A DNA stretch of 64,000 bases from Methylopila sp. 73B (GCF_000526315.1 NZ_JAFV01000001.1:1302001-1366000); one strand, 5' to 3'; positions 1 to 8,434 are shown, counted from the first letter of the stretch. The notes: generated from the letters alone by a model not told the origin. Numbers and translations: made by a program.

Positions 1-1
1 G

Positions 2-448
2 CCGATCTGCGACATCATCGGCGAGCCGGACTGGAAGACCGATCCGGGCTACGCCACCCCGAAGGCGCGCCTGCCGCACCTGAACGAGATCTTCACGCGC
101 ATCGAGGCGTGGACCATGAAGCACGACAAGTTCGAGGCCATGGACATTCTCAACAAGTACGACATCCCCTGCGGGCCGATCCTCTCCATGAAGGAGATCG
201 CCGAAGACGACTCGCTCCGGCAGTCGGGCACCGTGGTCGAGGTGGATCACCCGACCCGCGGCAAGTACCTGACGGTCGGAAGCCCGATCAAACTCTCCGG
301 CAGCCCGGTCGAGGTCGAGCGTTCGCCGCTGCTGGGCGAGCACACCGACGAGATCCTGCGTCAGGTGCTGGGCTATTCCGACAACGAGATCGCGGAGATC
401 GAGGGGTCGGGCGCCGTGGGCCAGATCCAGCGCCTCGCGGCCGAGTAA
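2..448 (+). CDS. frc: Formyl-CoA:oxalate CoA-transferase (C-terminal part)
   Basis: This reading frame is open from the left edge, so only the last 148 codons of a class III CoA-transferase are present. The enzyme moves CoA from formyl-CoA to oxalate in oxalate catabolism. The stretch reading [18 protein letters not shown] followed by [13 protein letters not shown] is the typical C-terminal segment of Frc/CaiB-family enzymes and fits Frc better than other members. The stop is TAA, followed at once by a strong rho-independent terminator. The next gene on the same strand is a formyltransferase, which suggests a shared role in formyl-group metabolism. The catalytic Asp lies in the missing N-terminal part. 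The family call is firm; the oxalate substrate is inferred from similarity. Confidence 0.85.
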   Translation, partial: PICDIIGEPDWKTDPGYATPKARLPHLNEIFTRIEAWTMKHDKFEAMDILNKYDIPCGPILSMKEIAEDDSLRQSGTVVEVDHPTRGKYLTVGSPIKLSGSPVEVERSPLLGEHTDEILRQVLGYSDNEIAEIEGSGAVGQIQRLAAE

Positions 449-465
449 TCACCGCTCCTTGCGGC

Positions 466-532
466 CCGCCCGCTGCGCCTTTCCGGGAAGGACGTCCAGA
501 ACGTCCCGGAAAGACGCGGCGGGCGGTTTTTT
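466..532 (+). terminator. Rho-independent terminator after frc
   Basis: A long imperfect inverted repeat (arms starting CCGCCCGCTGCG and ending CGCGGCGGGCGG, loop CCAG) is followed by TTTTTT. It separates frc from the downstream formyltransferase gene, so the latter probably has its own promoter between 533 and 592. Confidence 0.8.
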
Positions 533-592
533 ATGTCGGGCGGTTCCGCTACGCATCTGTTCCGGCGCCGCCGCCAGAACGGAGACTGATCC

Positions 593-1525
593 ATGCGCAT
601 CGTGGTCCACGGCCAGCAGGCCTTCGGCAAGGCGGTCCTGGAGGCGCTGATCGCCCGCGGCGAGACCGTCGTCGCGGTCTATGTCGCCCCTGAGAAAGAG
701 GGCCAGAAGCCCGACCCCCTGAAGGAGGCGGCGCTCGCCCACGGCCTCGAGGTGCGGCAACCCGCGTCGTACAAGTCGGACGAGGTCGCGGAGGCCTTCC
801 GGGCGCTCAAGCCCGACCTGCAGGTCATGGCTTTCGTGACGCTGTTCGTGCCGTCGAGCTTCCTCGCCATCCCGACCCACGGCTCGATCCAGTACCACCC
901 GTCGCTGCTGCCGGCCTACCGCGGCGCCTCCGCCATCAACTGGCCGATCATCAAGGGCGAGACCGAGACCGGCCTGTCGATCTTCTGGCCCGACGACGGG
1001 CTCGACACCGGCGACGTGCTTCTGCAGAAGACCACCCCGATCGGCCCGAAGGACACGCTCGGCTCAGTCTACTTCGACCGGCTGTTCCCGATGGGCGTCG
1101 AGGCGATGCTGGAGGCCGTCGATCTGGTGAAGGCCGGGACCGCGCCCCGCATCCGCCAGGACGAGGACAAGGCGAGCTACGAGGGAATCTGCCGCGTGGC
1201 GAACGCGAAGATCGACTGGGGCAAGCCCTGGGAGCAGATCGACCGCCTGATCCGCGGCTGCAACCCCTCCCCCGGCGCCTGGACGACGCTGGACGGCCAG
1301 ACCGTCAAGATCCTCGACGCCGTCCCTCTCCCCGCCAAGACGCCGAAGGACATCGCCGGCAAGCTCGGCGAAGTGGCGGGCGTGGACGCGGACGGCGTGC
1401 TGGTGGTCTGCGCGGATGGACGCTTCCGGGTCACCCGCGTGCAGCCCGAGGGCGGCGCGAAGACGCCCGCGGGCGAATGGGCGGCGGCTACGAACCTGGC
1501 GACCGGCGTGCGCTTCGGGCTCTGA
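593..1525 (+). CDS. Stand-alone formyltransferase resembling the 10-formyl-THF dehydrogenase hydrolase domain
   Basis: A 310-residue protein with an N-terminal formyltransferase Rossmann domain (about 1-180) and a C-terminal OB-like formyl_trans_C domain (about 205-305). The core reads YHPSLLPAYRGASAINW and then FWPDDGLDTGD, so catalytic His102 and Asp138 are present. The residue two before the His is Gln100 instead of the Asn of methionyl-tRNA formyltransferase. This pattern, with the KIDWGKPWEQIDRLIRG block, matches the N-terminal hydrolase domain of 10-formyl-THF dehydrogenase (ALDH1L), but the acyl-carrier and aldehyde dehydrogenase parts are absent. It follows frc, so I infer a role in moving formyl units between formyl-CoA, folate and formate. 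It is unlikely to be the housekeeping Fmt. No strong Shine-Dalgarno; ACTGATCC precedes the ATG. Confidence 0.75.
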   Translation: MRIVVHGQQAFGKAVLEALIARGETVVAVYVAPEKEGQKPDPLKEAALAHGLEVRQPASYKSDEVAEAFRALKPDLQVMAFVTLFVPSSFLAIPTHGSIQYHPSLLPAYRGASAINWPIIKGETETGLSIFWPDDGLDTGDVLLQKTTPIGPKDTLGSVYFDRLFPMGVEAMLEAVDLVKAGTAPRIRQDEDKASYEGICRVANAKIDWGKPWEQIDRLIRGCNPSPGAWTTLDGQTVKILDAVPLPAKTPKDIAGKLGEVAGVDADGVLVVCADGRFRVTRVQPEGGAKTPAGEWAAATNLATGVRFGL

Positions 1526-1537
1526 CGGGGCTCGCCG

Positions 1538-2800
1538 TCAGCGCCACGGCGGGGCGACGACGAATCGCGCCGGATCGAGGATCGCTCCGTCGTCGTAGAA
1601 GGTCATGAGCACGTTGAGGCGGACCTCGGCGCCGTCCTCGCGCAGCAGTTCGTAACGGGCGCCGTGCTCCTCGAGCCGGAGGCTCGCCTTTTGCGCGATC
1701 GCCCGCAGCACGCGCGGCGGAGCCGGCCAGCCGAGCGTCGCGTGCAGTCCTTCGAGGGCCTCGGTCGCCGCGCGGGTGACCTCCCGGTCGTCGCCCGGCT
1801 TCAGCACGTTGAGCTTCAGCCGGACTACATCCACCGCGGTCGGCCGTCCGCCCCGGAGGGTGACGATCAGGCTCGACCCGCTCTCGCCGAGGGCCTGATA
1901 GGCCAGGCAGTACCAGCCTGGCGATGTCGGCAAAGGTCCCGGCGTGACGGGAGCCTCGGGCAAGCCAAGCTGCCGGAGCCGGCCGCAGAGCTGCGCGGGG
2001 GTCGCCTCCAGGCGGCGCATGAAGCGCGTGGGGCGTGCAAACGGCTCCCGCAGCCAGGCGTCGTCGAAGGCGGAGGCCGGCTCTTCGGCCGGCGGGGTCT
2101 CCGCGGCGGCCGGGGGCGCGACGACCTCGGGAGCGGTCGGGGCTGGCGCTGCGACGGCGTGGACCTGTCGCGCGTCGTCGATCAGTCCGGTCTGGGCTGA
2201 GATCCGCCAGATCGCGATCGAGAACACCAGCAGCACGAGCCCCAGGACCGCGCCGCCGAGCGCCGCCGGCGCCCAATCCGGCGCGCGGCGCCTGGTTCCG
2301 GCGGGATGCGGGTTCGGCCGAGGGTTCCGGCGATGGGCCAGGCCGCGAATCGCTGCCGCCGTCGTCGCGGACCGTCGGCGGACCGCGAGCGCCGCGGCGC
2401 CGACGGCCGATCTCATGCGCGCCGCCGCGCCGCCGGGCGGCCGCACAGGAACGACGGGCCGCGCCACGGCCATGGGCTTGGACCCCGGCGGGGTCCCGCG
2501 GCGGAACCGCCTCTTCGCCCGGTCCCGGGACGCGACGAGGCGCTCCCCGGCCGCGCGCGACCACCGCGCGCCATGGACGCGAAGTCGCTGGGCCAGGGCG
2601 GCGGGCGCCGCGCGAAGGGCGCCGGCGCTGTGCGGTTTGCGACGGCCCTTGGGGCCTGCCGCCGGCGAACCGGTCCGCGCCTTGGCGGCCGCCCCCGCTG
2701 CCCGCGCCTTGACTTGGCCGAGCGAACGGTCGGCCGCCCGGCGCGCCGCCTCGGCCTGCGCCCGCAGCCACGCCAGGAGCCGTTCGATCCAGCGCGTCAC
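1538..2800 (-). CDS. DUF6030-like single-pass membrane protein with basic N-terminus
   Basis: About 420 residues. The first 175 residues are unusually rich in Arg, Ala and Pro, like a histone-H1 tail. One clear transmembrane segment follows at about 177-200 (GGAVLGLVLLVFSIAIW). After a Pro/Ala linker comes a folded C-terminal domain of about 170 residues with conserved-looking motifs such as SPGWYCLAYQALGES and VLMTFYDDGAILDPARFVV. This resembles the DUF6030 family of Hyphomicrobiales, whose function is unknown. By the positive-inside rule the basic tail should be cytoplasmic and the C-terminal domain periplasmic. The frame stays open far upstream, through the tRNA-Pro gene, so the start is uncertain; I chose GTG at 2800 because coding-like composition begins there. 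It is convergent with the formyltransferase gene. Confidence 0.55.
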   Translation of the reverse strand: MTRWIERLLAWLRAQAEAARRAADRSLGQVKARAAGAAAKARTGSPAAGPKGRRKPHSAGALRAAPAALAQRLRVHGARWSRAAGERLVASRDRAKRRFRRGTPPGSKPMAVARPVVPVRPPGGAAARMRSAVGAAALAVRRRSATTAAAIRGLAHRRNPRPNPHPAGTRRRAPDWAPAALGGAVLGLVLLVFSIAIWRISAQTGLIDDARQVHAVAAPAPTAPEVVAPPAAAETPPAEEPASAFDDAWLREPFARPTRFMRRLEATPAQLCGRLRQLGLPEAPVTPGPLPTSPGWYCLAYQALGESGSSLIVTLRGGRPTAVDVVRLKLNVLKPGDDREVTRAATEALEGLHATLGWPAPPRVLRAIAQKASLRLEEHGARYELLREDGAEVRLNVLMTFYDDGAILDPARFVVAPPWR

Positions 2801-3122
2801 CGTTGTCGCCGCCCGCCTCGCATGTCCGCACGCGCCGCGGACCCACGGTCCGGACGCCACGTCCGCCGATCCATGCGACGGCGGCAAAGCGCGGTCAACG
2901 GGTGTCGGGCCGGGCGGTCGAAGAGGGCGCAGCGGCTCAGCGCTGTCAAGCCGATGATGCGCCTCGTGGGCGTCGCGGCGGCGGTCGAGAAGAGTCTGCT
3001 GGGGGGCGGAGCCGGTGGTCGCCAGCCGACGCGTCAGAGCGTGCAGGCCCGGCGGACAACGAGGGACGCATCGCCCAAAGTTGGGCGGCGGATCGGGATA
3101 TCCGCGGCGTCCTGAAGTCGGC
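2801..3122. other. Intergenic stretch with no supported gene
   Basis: Very GC-rich DNA between the DUF6030 gene and tRNA-Pro. Frames are open on both strands but none has a recognisable domain or ribosome-binding site. It probably holds the promoter of the DUF6030 gene; I see no clear -35/-10 pair. Confidence 0.4.
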
Positions 3123-3199
3123 TGGTCGGAGTGGCAGGATTCGAACCTGCGACCCCCTCGTCCCGAACGAGGTGCGCTACCAGGCTGCGCTACACTCCG
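3123..3199 (-). tRNA. tRNA-Pro (anticodon CGG)
   Basis: A complete cloverleaf of 77 nt. The acceptor stem is CGGAGTG/CACTCCG with discriminator A and an encoded CCA end. The anticodon arm is CCTCG-TTCGGGA-CGAGG, giving anticodon CGG for codon CCG. The T-loop is GGTTCGAATCC. Confidence 0.96.
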
Positions 3200-3214
3200 C
3201 GGCCGACGGCGGCC

Positions 3215-3243
3215 CTTATAGGAGGACCAGCAGCGCTCCGCAA
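3215..3243 (-). promoter_or_regulatory. Sigma-70 promoter of tRNA-Pro
   Basis: TTGCGG and TATAAG hexamers separated by 17 bp, placed so that transcription would start a few bases before the mature 5' end of tRNA-Pro. Confidence 0.6.
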
Positions 3244-3319
3244 GCGGGCAAACGCATGCGACGCCTTCCCTTTTCACAGGCGCGTCGTTCAAGAGGCGCC
3301 GCTCGGCGCACGGCCGGAT

Positions 3320-3344
3320 GGAACTCCTGTTCCGGCCGCACGTT
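3320..3344 (+). promoter_or_regulatory. EcfG-type general stress promoter
   Basis: An exact match to the alphaproteobacterial EcfG consensus: GGAAC at 3320-3324, a 16 bp spacer, and CGTT at 3341-3344. The next gene starts at 3421 and encodes a DUF883 protein, followed by a CsbD-like gene; both families are often stress-induced. An inverted repeat (CGGCCGGA/TTCCGGCCG) overlaps the -35 element. Confidence 0.75.
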
Positions 3345-3420
3345 TAGCCGCCACTCCCGCCGCCGACGGCGGCGCTGGTCCGGCGCTCAGGGCGCTGGAC
3401 AACGAAAGGATTTGAGCGAC

Positions 3421-3729
3421 ATGGCGGACCCCAACATCTCCGAAAAAGTCGACGATCTGGCCGACGGCGTGAAGTCCGCGGGACGTAGCGCCGGCGAAGG
3501 CGCGCGCGCAGCGGGCGAGAGCGTGGGCGAGGCCCTCGACGACGCCGGCGACACGGCCGAGCGCCGCCTGCGTCGCGCCAACCGCTCCGGGCGGACCGCC
3601 TACGCTGAAGCCGAAGATCGATTCGAGAGCGAGTTCGAAGGCATCGAGGACACCATCCGGCGCAATCCGATCGCGGCCACCGGCGCGGCGCTGCTTGTCG
3701 GCGTCGTTCTCGGCCGGTTTTTCCTCTGA
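3421..3729 (+). CDS. DUF883/ElaB-YqjD family stress-associated membrane protein
   Basis: A 102-residue protein with an Ala/Glu/Arg-rich, probably helical, N-terminal part and one C-terminal membrane anchor (NPIAATGAALLVGVVLGRFF). This is the layout of the DUF883 family, whose E. coli members YqjD and ElaB are inner-membrane proteins that bind ribosomes in stationary phase. The ATG is preceded by AAAGGA. The EcfG-type promoter at 3320-3344 lies about 75 bp upstream, so general stress control is likely. The CsbD-like gene follows 47 bp downstream on the same strand and is probably co-transcribed. The ribosome role here is only by family analogy. Confidence 0.8.
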   Translation: MADPNISEKVDDLADGVKSAGRSAGEGARAAGESVGEALDDAGDTAERRLRRANRSGRTAYAEAEDRFESEFEGIEDTIRRNPIAATGAALLVGVVLGRFFL

Positions 3730-3776
3730 TCCGATTGGTTCATCGCGGCGCTTGGCGCCAGAACAGGGAGAGTGAC

Positions 3777-3959
3777 ATGGACAAGAACACCGTGAAGGGC
3801 GCCCTCAAGGAGGCCGTAGGCAAGGGCAAGGAAGGCGTGGGCAAGGTCTCCGGCAACGTCGGCCTCGAAGCCGAGGGCAAAGCGGAGCAGGTCGAGGGCA
3901 AGGCCCAGAAAACCGTGGGCAAGACCGCCGACGCCGCCCGGTCTGCCCTGAAGCACTGA
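3777..3959 (+). CDS. CsbD family stress-response protein
   Basis: A 60-residue hydrophilic protein, MDKNTVKGALKEAVGKGK and onward, with repeated Gly-Lys/Ala-Glu units typical of CsbD-like proteins. The family is small, highly expressed under general stress in many bacteria, and has no known biochemical activity. The start is well supported: AGGGAG lies 7 bases before the ATG. An in-frame upstream ATG at 3735 lacks a ribosome-binding site. It follows the DUF883 gene, and I see no separate EcfG promoter between them, so read-through from 3320 is the likely source of expression. Confidence 0.88.
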   Translation: MDKNTVKGALKEAVGKGKEGVGKVSGNVGLEAEGKAEQVEGKAQKTVGKTADAARSALKH

Positions 3960-4089
3960 ACCTCCCATCTGGATGCGGCGTCTGCGCCGCCCCCGGACCG
4001 GGCAGCCGCGCCGTCTTTGCGCATCTGAGGCGGCGGTCTGGAAATGAGATCCGGAAGGCCGGTCGCCACGCGATCGGCCTTCTCTGCGC

Positions 4090-7000
4090 CTACCCCTGCC
4101 GCGTCCGTCGCACCGGGCCCGCATCGGTCGAATTGGGCTGGCCCACAAGGCGCCGCACAGCGTCGACAAGCGCCGAGAGCGATGTGCGAGACTTCGTCAG
4201 CGCCGCGGCGGCTTGGGGCGCGACGTCGCCGTCGACGTCGTGCGCGGAGAAGATGATCGCGGGTATTGGACGCGGCGTCGTCGCTTCGAGATCGGCCAGC
4301 AGCTCAAGCCCGCTTCCGTCACCCAGCGCCACGTCGATGATCGCGAGATCGAACGCGGTGTCCACGAGCCGCGCGCGCGCCTCGATCAGGCTGCGCGCGG
4401 ACACGACGTCCGCGATCGGCGTGACGGCGGCGGCCACCACCTTGCAGAGGTCCGCGTCGTCCTCGACGTGAAGAATCTTGGGTCGGCCGCCGCGCGGTCG
4501 CAGCCGGTCGCGAAGAAGCCCCGAAAGGCGCTGGACGTCGACGGGTTTCTCAAGCCACGCCACGACGTCGAGCATCGCCGCGCGGGCGTCGCGGCGGCCG
4601 GCGTCCGCTTCCGCGGAGACCACGATGATTGGGGTCATGGCAGTCGCGGCGGACGCGCGCAGATCGCGGATCAGAGTGATGCCGTGGCCGTCCGGGAGCC
4701 TCAGATCGACCAGGATGGCCTGGACGTCCGCTGTCGCGGCCGCCTTCGCGCTTCGCACCGTCGTCGCCAGAATGGTGCGGAAGCCCGCGTCGGACAGCTG
4801 CTCGGACAGGATCGCGCCGATGATCGCGTCGTCCTCGCACACAAGGATACAAGGCCGTCTGTCCAGCGCGGGCGCCGACGCGGTCGCCCGCTCCTCCCGA
4901 ATCCGCGGCAAGCGCACCTGGAACTCGGCGCCCTCCCCCGGCTCGCTGACGAAACCCACGGACCCGGCGTGCCGCTCCACGATCTCCTTTACGATGGCGA
5001 GGCCGAGCCCCGTCCCGCCCTTGCGGCGGCTGTCGGAGCCGTCGGCCTGGGCGAACTTCGAGAAGACGTGCGGCCGGAACCCGATCGGGACGCCCGGGCC
5101 GCGGTCGCGCACCCTCAGCCGCGCGGCGGCGCCGTCCACGTCGATGGTGACGGTGACCGTCTCTCCCTTTGGGGAGAACTTGATGGCGTTCGAGATCAGG
5201 TTGGTCGCCACCTGGCTCAAGCGGTCGGCGTCGCCGCGCACGATGGTCGCCTCCGTTCCGCCCACCACCTCGACATGGACGTCGAACGACTGGGCGTAGC
5301 CCCTGAGGCCGTTCACGGCGTCCTCGACCAAGGCCTCGAGCGCCACTGGTCCAAGATCGAAGGCCATGCGGCCCGCTTCGATCTTCTCGATATCCAGGAT
5401 GTCGTTGATGAGCCGGACCAGGCGCAAGCTGTTGGCGTGGGCGATGCCGATCAGATGGCGCGCCTTGTCTCCCAGCGGACCGGCGACCCCTTCCGCGAGC
5501 AGCCCGAGCGACCCGGCGATCGAGGTGAGCGGCGTGCGCAGTTCGTGGCTGACAGTCGACACGAACTCCGTTTTCATGCGCTCCACGCGCTTGCGCTCGC
5601 TGATGTCGCGGGCGCTGACGAACACGCGCTCCACGTCCCCGTCGGCGTCCTTCAGCGGCACGTAGACGACCTCGTAGGCGGCCGGCATGCCGCGCACGAC
5701 CGCCTCGCGCTCGGCCGCGAACGGCTGCCGGGAGTCGACCGCCGTGCGCAGATCCGCCTCGAGCGCGAGCCCGGTTCCACCGGGAAAAATCTCCGCGGGC
5801 GTCCGCCCGACCACATCCTCCTGGCGCAGCCCGCTCGCCTGCGCGGCCGCGCCGTTCCAGGTCTCGACGCGAAACGCGTCGTTGGGCTCCACGCGCAGGA
5901 CCGCTTTGGAATCGGGAGAATGGTCGAACAGGCCGCGGAACAGCGCTTCCGCCTCGACCAGCCGGCGCTCCCGGTCGCGGATCGCCGCCGCGGTCGCCGT
6001 GAGCGCGCGGCTCAGCATCCCGATTTCTCCGCGCGCGCCGACCGGCGAACGGTCCTCCGAATCGTCGCCCTGAAGCCGCTGGGCATAGGCCGTCAGGCGT
6101 CGGACGGGGCGAAGCACCAGGATTTCGGTCCCGAACACGCCAAGCGCCACGGAGGCGGCCAGCAGGGCGCTGATCAGGCCGAGGCGACGGTTCATCCGGG
6201 CGTCGATCGGCTCGACGATCTGGCGCTTGGGCAGGCCGACGATGAGCTGGCCTTCGCTGAAGGCGAGAGGACGCGCGACGAACACGAAGGGCTCGCCCCC
6301 GTCGCCCGGCGCTTCGAACGCGGCCTTGCGGGCCGAGAGCATGTCGGCCGGCGCGCGGGAGAACGCCGGCGCGCCGATCTGATCGCGGTCCTCCGGGCGT
6401 CGCGCGATGACGACGCCGTCCTTGTCGACCAGCGTCAGCACAACCTCGCGGTCGCCTCCGGCTGCGAGCCGGTCGAGCGGGTCGCCCAGAGCCTCGAGAT
6501 TGATGATGGCGCCGACGAGCACCTTCGCGCCGTCGGGGAGCAGCAGAGGCTGCACGACCGCGATCGACGCGCGGGACTGCACCTTGGTGACGATGTAGCC
6601 GCTGACGGTGAAGCTCTGGGTCGCGAAGGCTGTGCGGACGTAGTCACGATCGCCGAGGGAGACCGGGCGTGCGCTGCGTCCCGGGGAGCACAACAGGTCG
6701 CCGGAACGCCCGACGACGAACAGCGACGACGTCAGCCCATTCAAACTGGCGAAGCGCGCGACGGTCGCGTCGCAAGCGGGCCCTGGCGTGCGGATCTCGG
6801 GAAAACGCGCGAGGAAGACCAGCGTGCGCCGCACCTGCTCGATGACGGCGTCCTGCTGCTCGACGCCGAGGCGGGCGAGGCCCGCGAGCCGCGTCTCCAC
6901 CTGCTTGAGCGCGATGTCCCGCTCGGCGCTCGCGAAGTACACCGTCAGCGCCGCGAGCGGCGTTAGCGCGAGCACGCCGACCGGCGCGATCCGCCAGCGC

Positions 7001-7584
7001 AGCGTCGAGGACTGCCGCGCCAGTCCGATGGCGAGATGCAGCAGCGCGAGCGCCGCGGCGTTCGGCAGCGAGACCTCGCCGAAGCCCGTCACGGCGGCGA
7101 GTGCGGCAGGCTTCATCGCATAGAGCGCCAACGCGAAAACGGCGATCGCGACGCCGATGAGCCGGAACGCCTGGCGCAGGTTCTCGGCGAGGCTCGATCC
7201 CACGTTGGCGAGCGCGAGGGCGAGCGCGGTGCAGAGCACGGCGGCGACCGGAGCGTAGGCGAGTTGCGCTCCGCCGGACCCGCTCGAAGCCGCCGCGGCC
7301 AGGACGTGCGCCAGGACCCCGACGGCGACCAGCGCCGCGAGCGCGGCTCCTGCCCTCTGGAACGAGCGCATCGGCGCGTAGGCCCCAGCGCAGGCGGCGG
7401 CCAGCAGCACCAGGGCCCCGTCCACCCACGCCGCGCCGGAGGTCGACGCCAGGGCGGCGATGTTGAGATTCGGCCAGCCGAAGGTCGCGTTGAGCCCGGA
7501 CAGGGCCGCGACCACGCCGGCGGCCGCCGCGCAGACGCCCGCCGCCCAGTGCCGCGGCTTCACCAGAAGCGATCGAGACGACAT
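4090..7584 (-). CDS. Hybrid sensor histidine kinase with two receiver domains
   Basis: A 1164-residue membrane sensor kinase. Domain order: about seven hydrophobic segments (1-220), an extracytoplasmic Cache-like sensor (about 230-470), another membrane segment, HAMP, one PAS domain (about 560-660), HisKA with FVSTVSHELRTPLTS (phospho-acceptor His near 680), HATPase with NLISNAIKFSP, DRGPGVP and GGTGLGLAIVKEIV, then two receiver domains with Asp in LVDLRLPDG (near 960) and IIDVALGDGSG (near 1084). No HPt domain is attached, so a separate phosphotransfer protein or response regulator must exist elsewhere. The start MSSRSLLVKP at 7584 sits just before the first membrane segment; an in-frame ATG at 7686 is less likely. 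It is divergent from the small gene at 7828. The ligand cannot be inferred. Confidence 0.92.
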   Translation of the reverse strand: MSSRSLLVKPRHWAAGVCAAAAGVVAALSGLNATFGWPNLNIAALASTSGAAWVDGALVLLAAACAGAYAPMRSFQRAGAALAALVAVGVLAHVLAAAASSGSGGAQLAYAPVAAVLCTALALALANVGSSLAENLRQAFRLIGVAIAVFALALYAMKPAALAAVTGFGEVSLPNAAALALLHLAIGLARQSSTLRWRIAPVGVLALTPLAALTVYFASAERDIALKQVETRLAGLARLGVEQQDAVIEQVRRTLVFLARFPEIRTPGPACDATVARFASLNGLTSSLFVVGRSGDLLCSPGRSARPVSLGDRDYVRTAFATQSFTVSGYIVTKVQSRASIAVVQPLLLPDGAKVLVGAIINLEALGDPLDRLAAGGDREVVLTLVDKDGVVIARRPEDRDQIGAPAFSRAPADMLSARKAAFEAPGDGGEPFVFVARPLAFSEGQLIVGLPKRQIVEPIDARMNRRLGLISALLAASVALGVFGTEILVLRPVRRLTAYAQRLQGDDSEDRSPVGARGEIGMLSRALTATAAAIRDRERRLVEAEALFRGLFDHSPDSKAVLRVEPNDAFRVETWNGAAAQASGLRQEDVVGRTPAEIFPGGTGLALEADLRTAVDSRQPFAAEREAVVRGMPAAYEVVYVPLKDADGDVERVFVSARDISERKRVERMKTEFVSTVSHELRTPLTSIAGSLGLLAEGVAGPLGDKARHLIGIAHANSLRLVRLINDILDIEKIEAGRMAFDLGPVALEALVEDAVNGLRGYAQSFDVHVEVVGGTEATIVRGDADRLSQVATNLISNAIKFSPKGETVTVTIDVDGAAARLRVRDRGPGVPIGFRPHVFSKFAQADGSDSRRKGGTGLGLAIVKEIVERHAGSVGFVSEPGEGAEFQVRLPRIREERATASAPALDRRPCILVCEDDAIIGAILSEQLSDAGFRTILATTVRSAKAAATADVQAILVDLRLPDGHGITLIRDLRASAATAMTPIIVVSAEADAGRRDARAAMLDVVAWLEKPVDVQRLSGLLRDRLRPRGGRPKILHVEDDADLCKVVAAAVTPIADVVSARSLIEARARLVDTAFDLAIIDVALGDGSGLELLADLEATTPRPIPAIIFSAHDVDGDVAPQAAAALTKSRTSLSALVDAVRRLVGQPNSTDAGPVRRTRQG

Positions 7585-7827
7585 CGACGACCGTCCTGGC
7601 CGCGTGATCGGGGAGCGGCACGCTACGACAGAAACGCGCGGGTTGGGAATCACCCCGTTGCAGCGCCGGGCGGGCGCTTGGCGCATGCGCCGGGCCTCCC
7701 GCGATCACGGCGGTCCACGGGCTGCGCCCCGCCGTCCTTTCTTTACCCCCGCGGGATTGCTTCCTCGCCGATCACTCTACTTCCTGCGGACGATCGCAGC
7801 GCGCACGGCGCATCAGGCAAGGCAGAC

Positions 7828-8046
7828 ATGACCGATTCCAACGAATCCGAAATCGACGAGGCGCGACGCTCGATCGTTTCGCTCCTGCATCAGGAGTTCA
7901 ACAATCACGCGCTCGGCAAACTCGATCCCTATGAATTTGGAAACGCGGTCGCGCCGCTGGTGAACGCGCTTGCGGCGTTGACCCTTATGCAAAAGGACCA
8001 GCCGCATAGCGCCGGTCTTGGAGAAGCCAGCCGCTCCGACGACTGA
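7828..8046 (+). CDS. Small hypothetical protein (72 aa)
   Basis: An acidic 72-residue protein beginning MTDSNESEIDEARRSIVSLL. The central part looks helical (SIVSLLHQEFNNHALGKLDPYEF, then an Ala/Leu helix) and the tail is polar. AAGGCAG precedes the ATG. It is transcribed divergently from the hybrid kinase, 243 bp away. I considered NepR, the anti-sigma factor of EcfG, because of its size and a nearby kinase, but the characteristic NepR core is absent. I do not recognise the family. Moderate confidence that it is translated. Confidence 0.5.
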   Translation: MTDSNESEIDEARRSIVSLLHQEFNNHALGKLDPYEFGNAVAPLVNALAALTLMQKDQPHSAGLGEASRSDD

Positions 8047-8273
8047 GGTCGGGCTGCGCAAAAAAAGCGTCTGGCGGATCGGATTCGCTGGACGCCCGGC
8101 CCCATGTACAGGCCGTTCGATCGCTCTGCTCAAATCAGTGAGGGGCGCCGCTGGGCGGAAGGTCGGGCAAGACGCGGCTTGCTAGATAAACCAAGCAGGC
8201 CGGTCGCCGAAACGACCATATGACGTTCTTTGGGAACGTCTCGATGATGCGGCGGTAAACACCAAGAAAGACT

Positions 8274-8349
<76 letters not shown>

Positions 8350-8395
8350 GATCGAAAAGTGACGTTCGGGACGCCGCATCGCTTCGATGGCGCGG

Positions 8396-8424
8396 GATGT
8401 AACAAACCATCCCGCGCCTGTCTA
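8396..8424 (-). promoter_or_regulatory. Promoter of tRNA-Lys inside a palindrome
   Basis: TAGACA and TACATC hexamers spaced by 17 bp upstream of tRNA-Lys. The spacer and -10 box overlap a perfect 11-bp inverted repeat GGCGCGGGATG/CATCCCGCGCC (8389-8418), which could also serve as a terminator or processing hairpin for tctA. Both readings are inference. Confidence 0.5.
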
Positions 8425-8434
8425 GCCTTGTCGA

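Noticed and set aside
593-1525. Annotation as the housekeeping methionyl-tRNA formyltransferase
   Set aside because: The catalytic Asn is Gln and the surrounding sequence matches the 10-formyl-THF dehydrogenase hydrolase domain better; the gene is beside frc and has no def gene next to it.
3131-3415. Plus-strand open frame across tRNA-Pro and the region before the DUF883 gene
   Set aside because: It runs through the antisense of a complete tRNA gene and the EcfG promoter, with no domain or ribosome-binding site.
4213-6966. Long plus-strand open frame opposite the hybrid kinase
   Set aside because: It has no domain, is rich in Arg/His/Gly as expected for the antisense frame of a GC-rich gene, and lies entirely within a well-supported kinase gene.
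7828-8046. The 72-residue protein as NepR, the anti-sigma factor of EcfG
   Set aside because: Size and a nearby kinase fit, but the NepR core motif is missing and no phyR or ecfG gene is adjacent.
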